Below are positions 62,546-64,000 of a DNA stretch of 64,000 nt, piece after piece (the first letter of the stretch is position 1; the number at the start of each line of letters is the position of its first letter). A program made the position numbers and the translations under genes. Origin of the DNA: Lucifuga dentata (lineage: Eukaryota > Chordata > Actinopteri > Ophidiiformes > Bythitidae); the NCBI GenBank assembly GCA_014773175.1, contig VXCM01003504.1, positions 28,095 through 92,094 of the forward strand, written 5' to 3'. The notes below the pieces were generated by a model. It was not told the DNA's origin. It did no database searches and was given only the letters and a program-made list of their open reading frames with translations.

Positions 62546-63588
62546 AGCCACCACTATTAGAGCATTTATGGTACGCTCATAAGGAAGGAGTTAGATTCTG
62601 GTCTATGGGGATTTTGCTGTAAAATGGATTAACGGTGAAAAAACCTAATCGGGATCTTTTTAGGATACTTTTACCTTCCAAATGACGGTAAGATCACAAT
62701 GTTATTCCACATTTTAGCGAAGTTTTGGTCAGCGGTTTGACAACATCACTAAATGTGTATTTATGTATATATATTTTTTAAGGCTGGGTTATCCTGCGAA
62801 ACCTGGGCGGGTCTTCATTNGGGGGGGGGGGGGGGGCTGCCCAAGTTTTGTCCTGTTATGTATATCAGTATTTACATTTTCACAAATACCTTTGCATGGC
62901 CCATTCATGGTACAGTGGGCATGTCACAGGCAGGATATGAGCATTTTTAAAGTGCTCTAAGCTGGTTGGGAGATTACGTGAAGCCGAGTGTATCACAGTT
63001 TTATAAATATGAATATTTTTGAATGTATGTAAACTCTTAATATGGATTCCATGCCCTGTTTATAAATTTAGCCTCTGGTGAACTCTCCTCTAACTCTGAT
63101 TAATGCGTCGTGTACACTTGGAATCCTATTAATTCCCTCTGTATAAACGTCTTACTCACATTATTACCTTAATTGGAGTACAGATAAAAAAAATGTTCAC
63201 GTTACCATTCTGACTGATGCAATGAAATAGTTTTGTAAACTATTTAGGTACAGAATAACATGATTCTTTTGGTTTTTTACCAGAAAAATATAAAATTTCA
63301 TACCAGCTTTAATATTTAGTCCATCACTAGTTTTGTGTTGCGAGAGAGAATGAGCTGCTGGATTTAAAACAGATGTGCAGAAAAAATCCCTGATTCAGCA
63401 GAAACTGGACTTACGGGAACCAAACTCCTTGTTGGCGGTCAGATTGAAGGCCTGCATCCTGTCCTGACTGATATCCAGGTAAAGGCTGTTCCCCATGTTC
63501 AGTGAATCAGACTTGCAGGAGTAGGAGTGTCCGATCTTTGCAGCAAAGAGACGCAGGGAAGTGTTGCTGGCAACATAATTGCCCTTCT
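61680..63588 (-). CDS. LAMP/CD68-family lysosomal membrane glycoprotein, C-terminal exons (partial)
   Basis: Penultimate exon 63415-63588 and last exon 61680-61819 (stop TGA at 61680-61682); phases match (C|CG). The luminal part reads FAAKIGHSYSCKSDSLNMG, LYLDISQDRMQAFNL and NKEFG, then DVCDADKPDYRV, carrying the last conserved Cys pair of a LAMP domain. One transmembrane helix follows (AIAVGVTLLVLIIIVVIVYL), then a short basic tail LGRRRRTDGYQSL. GYQSL is a YxxPhi lysosomal sorting signal at the very C-terminus, as in LAMP proteins. Family members line lysosomal membranes; CD68 marks macrophages. Whether this is cd68, lamp2 or lamp3 needs the N-terminal exons beyond the window. Confidence 0.85.
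61828..61852. repeat. CA microsatellite in LAMP-like last intron
   Basis: (CA)n about 8 bp upstream (minus strand) of the last-exon acceptor. Confidence 0.9.
61942..62130. mobile_element. Half TTAA MITE (diverged)
   Basis: TTTAAAGGACCATATCGGCG at the left, then AAAACTGTATTTTAGTTTTC and AATCAAATGATGAGGTGATA; the right half is missing. Confidence 0.7.
62285..62830. mobile_element. Reverse-orientation copy of the 38746-39414 element
   Basis: Shares, inverted, CCAGGCTGTATACTACTG, AACAAGCATGTTTTC, TTGGTGAGAAGCATGGAGG and ATGACCTGGCTGGAATAA with the MS4A-A intron element. It ends in a G-run next to the N at 62820. Confidence 0.8.
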
Positions 63589-63689
63589 CTGAAACAAGCA
63601 GCAGCAAACCTTCAGTACAACACGATCAGAACAAACCGGCTCGTCTGCATAGCAGAGAAAACAGGTCAGCGGCAGCAACACAGCAAAAC

Positions 63690-64000
63690 AGAAACATGAA
63701 CAACATGAACACAGAAACATGAACAGCAACATGAACACAGCAACAAGAACAACATGAACAACAACATGAACAACAACATGAACAACAACATGAACAACAA
63801 CATGAACACAGAAACATGAACAACAACATGAACAACAACATGAACACAGAAACATGAACACAGCAACATGAACAACAACATGAACAACAACATGAACACA
63901 GAAACATGAACACAGCAACATGAACAACAACATGAACAACATGAACACAGAAACAAGAACAACATGAACACAGCAACATGAACAACAACATGAACAACAA
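63690..64000. repeat. ACATGAACAACA minisatellite
   Basis: Mixed 9-, 12- and 15-bp units (ATGAACAACAAC, ATGAACACAGAAAC, ATGAACACAGCAAC) up to the window end. The translations on the minus strand (Cys/Val/Met/Leu-rich) are repeat by-products. It lies in the intron upstream of the LAMP-like penultimate exon. Confidence 0.9.

Noticed and set aside
63499..64000. Cys/Val/Met-rich open frames on the minus strand
   Set aside because: Translation of a CATGAACAACAA minisatellite; the real exon ends at 63588.

Overview
This is vertebrate genomic DNA, most likely from a teleost fish. Genes are split into small exons with GT-AG introns. Large introns are packed with Tc1/mariner, hAT-like and L2-like elements, a tRNA-derived SINE, a high-copy TTAA-flanked MITE, CA/TA microsatellites and long minisatellites. 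There is no prokaryotic operon, phage or CRISPR structure. All gene identities come from reading conserved protein motifs by eye; no database was searched.

Layout. (1) 60-16836, minus strand: the first twelve coding exons of FOCAD (focadhesin), 559 codons that join in one open frame; the gene continues off the low-coordinate end. (2) 16837-20256: the head-to-head interval between FOCAD and the next gene, largely occupied by MITEs. (3) 20257-26423, plus strand: a complete five-exon SLX1 gene (263 aa, GIY-YIG nuclease subunit). Its first intron holds about 1.8 kb of ATACT-type satellite and its last intron holds microsatellites plus a long-TIR MITE. (4) 28842-40320 and 42923-56227, minus strand: two tandem paralogues of the MS4A/CD20-like four-pass membrane family with identical exon phases. 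The first is complete (206 aa). The second lacks a recognisable second exon, and an assembly gap lies in the intron where it should be. (5) 56230-61600: intergenic, with relics of a Gypsy-type retroelement, a 425-bp foldback element and a Tc1 fragment. (6) 61680-63588, minus strand: the last two coding exons of a LAMP/CD68-family lysosomal membrane glycoprotein, running off the high-coordinate end.

The genes have no obvious joint pathway: FOCAD is a large HEAT/ARM-like protein, SLX1 acts in DNA junction resolution, and the MS4A and LAMP genes encode membrane proteins often expressed in myeloid or lymphoid cells. The window has many assembly scars. Single N characters mostly separate two perfect copies of the same ~40-67 bp, which look like unmerged contig ends rather than biological duplications. 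I found no convincing new biological system. The strongest leads are the abundant TTAA-flanked MITE family, the higher-order satellite in the SLX1 intron, the tandem MS4A pair with its missing exon, and several foldback elements.
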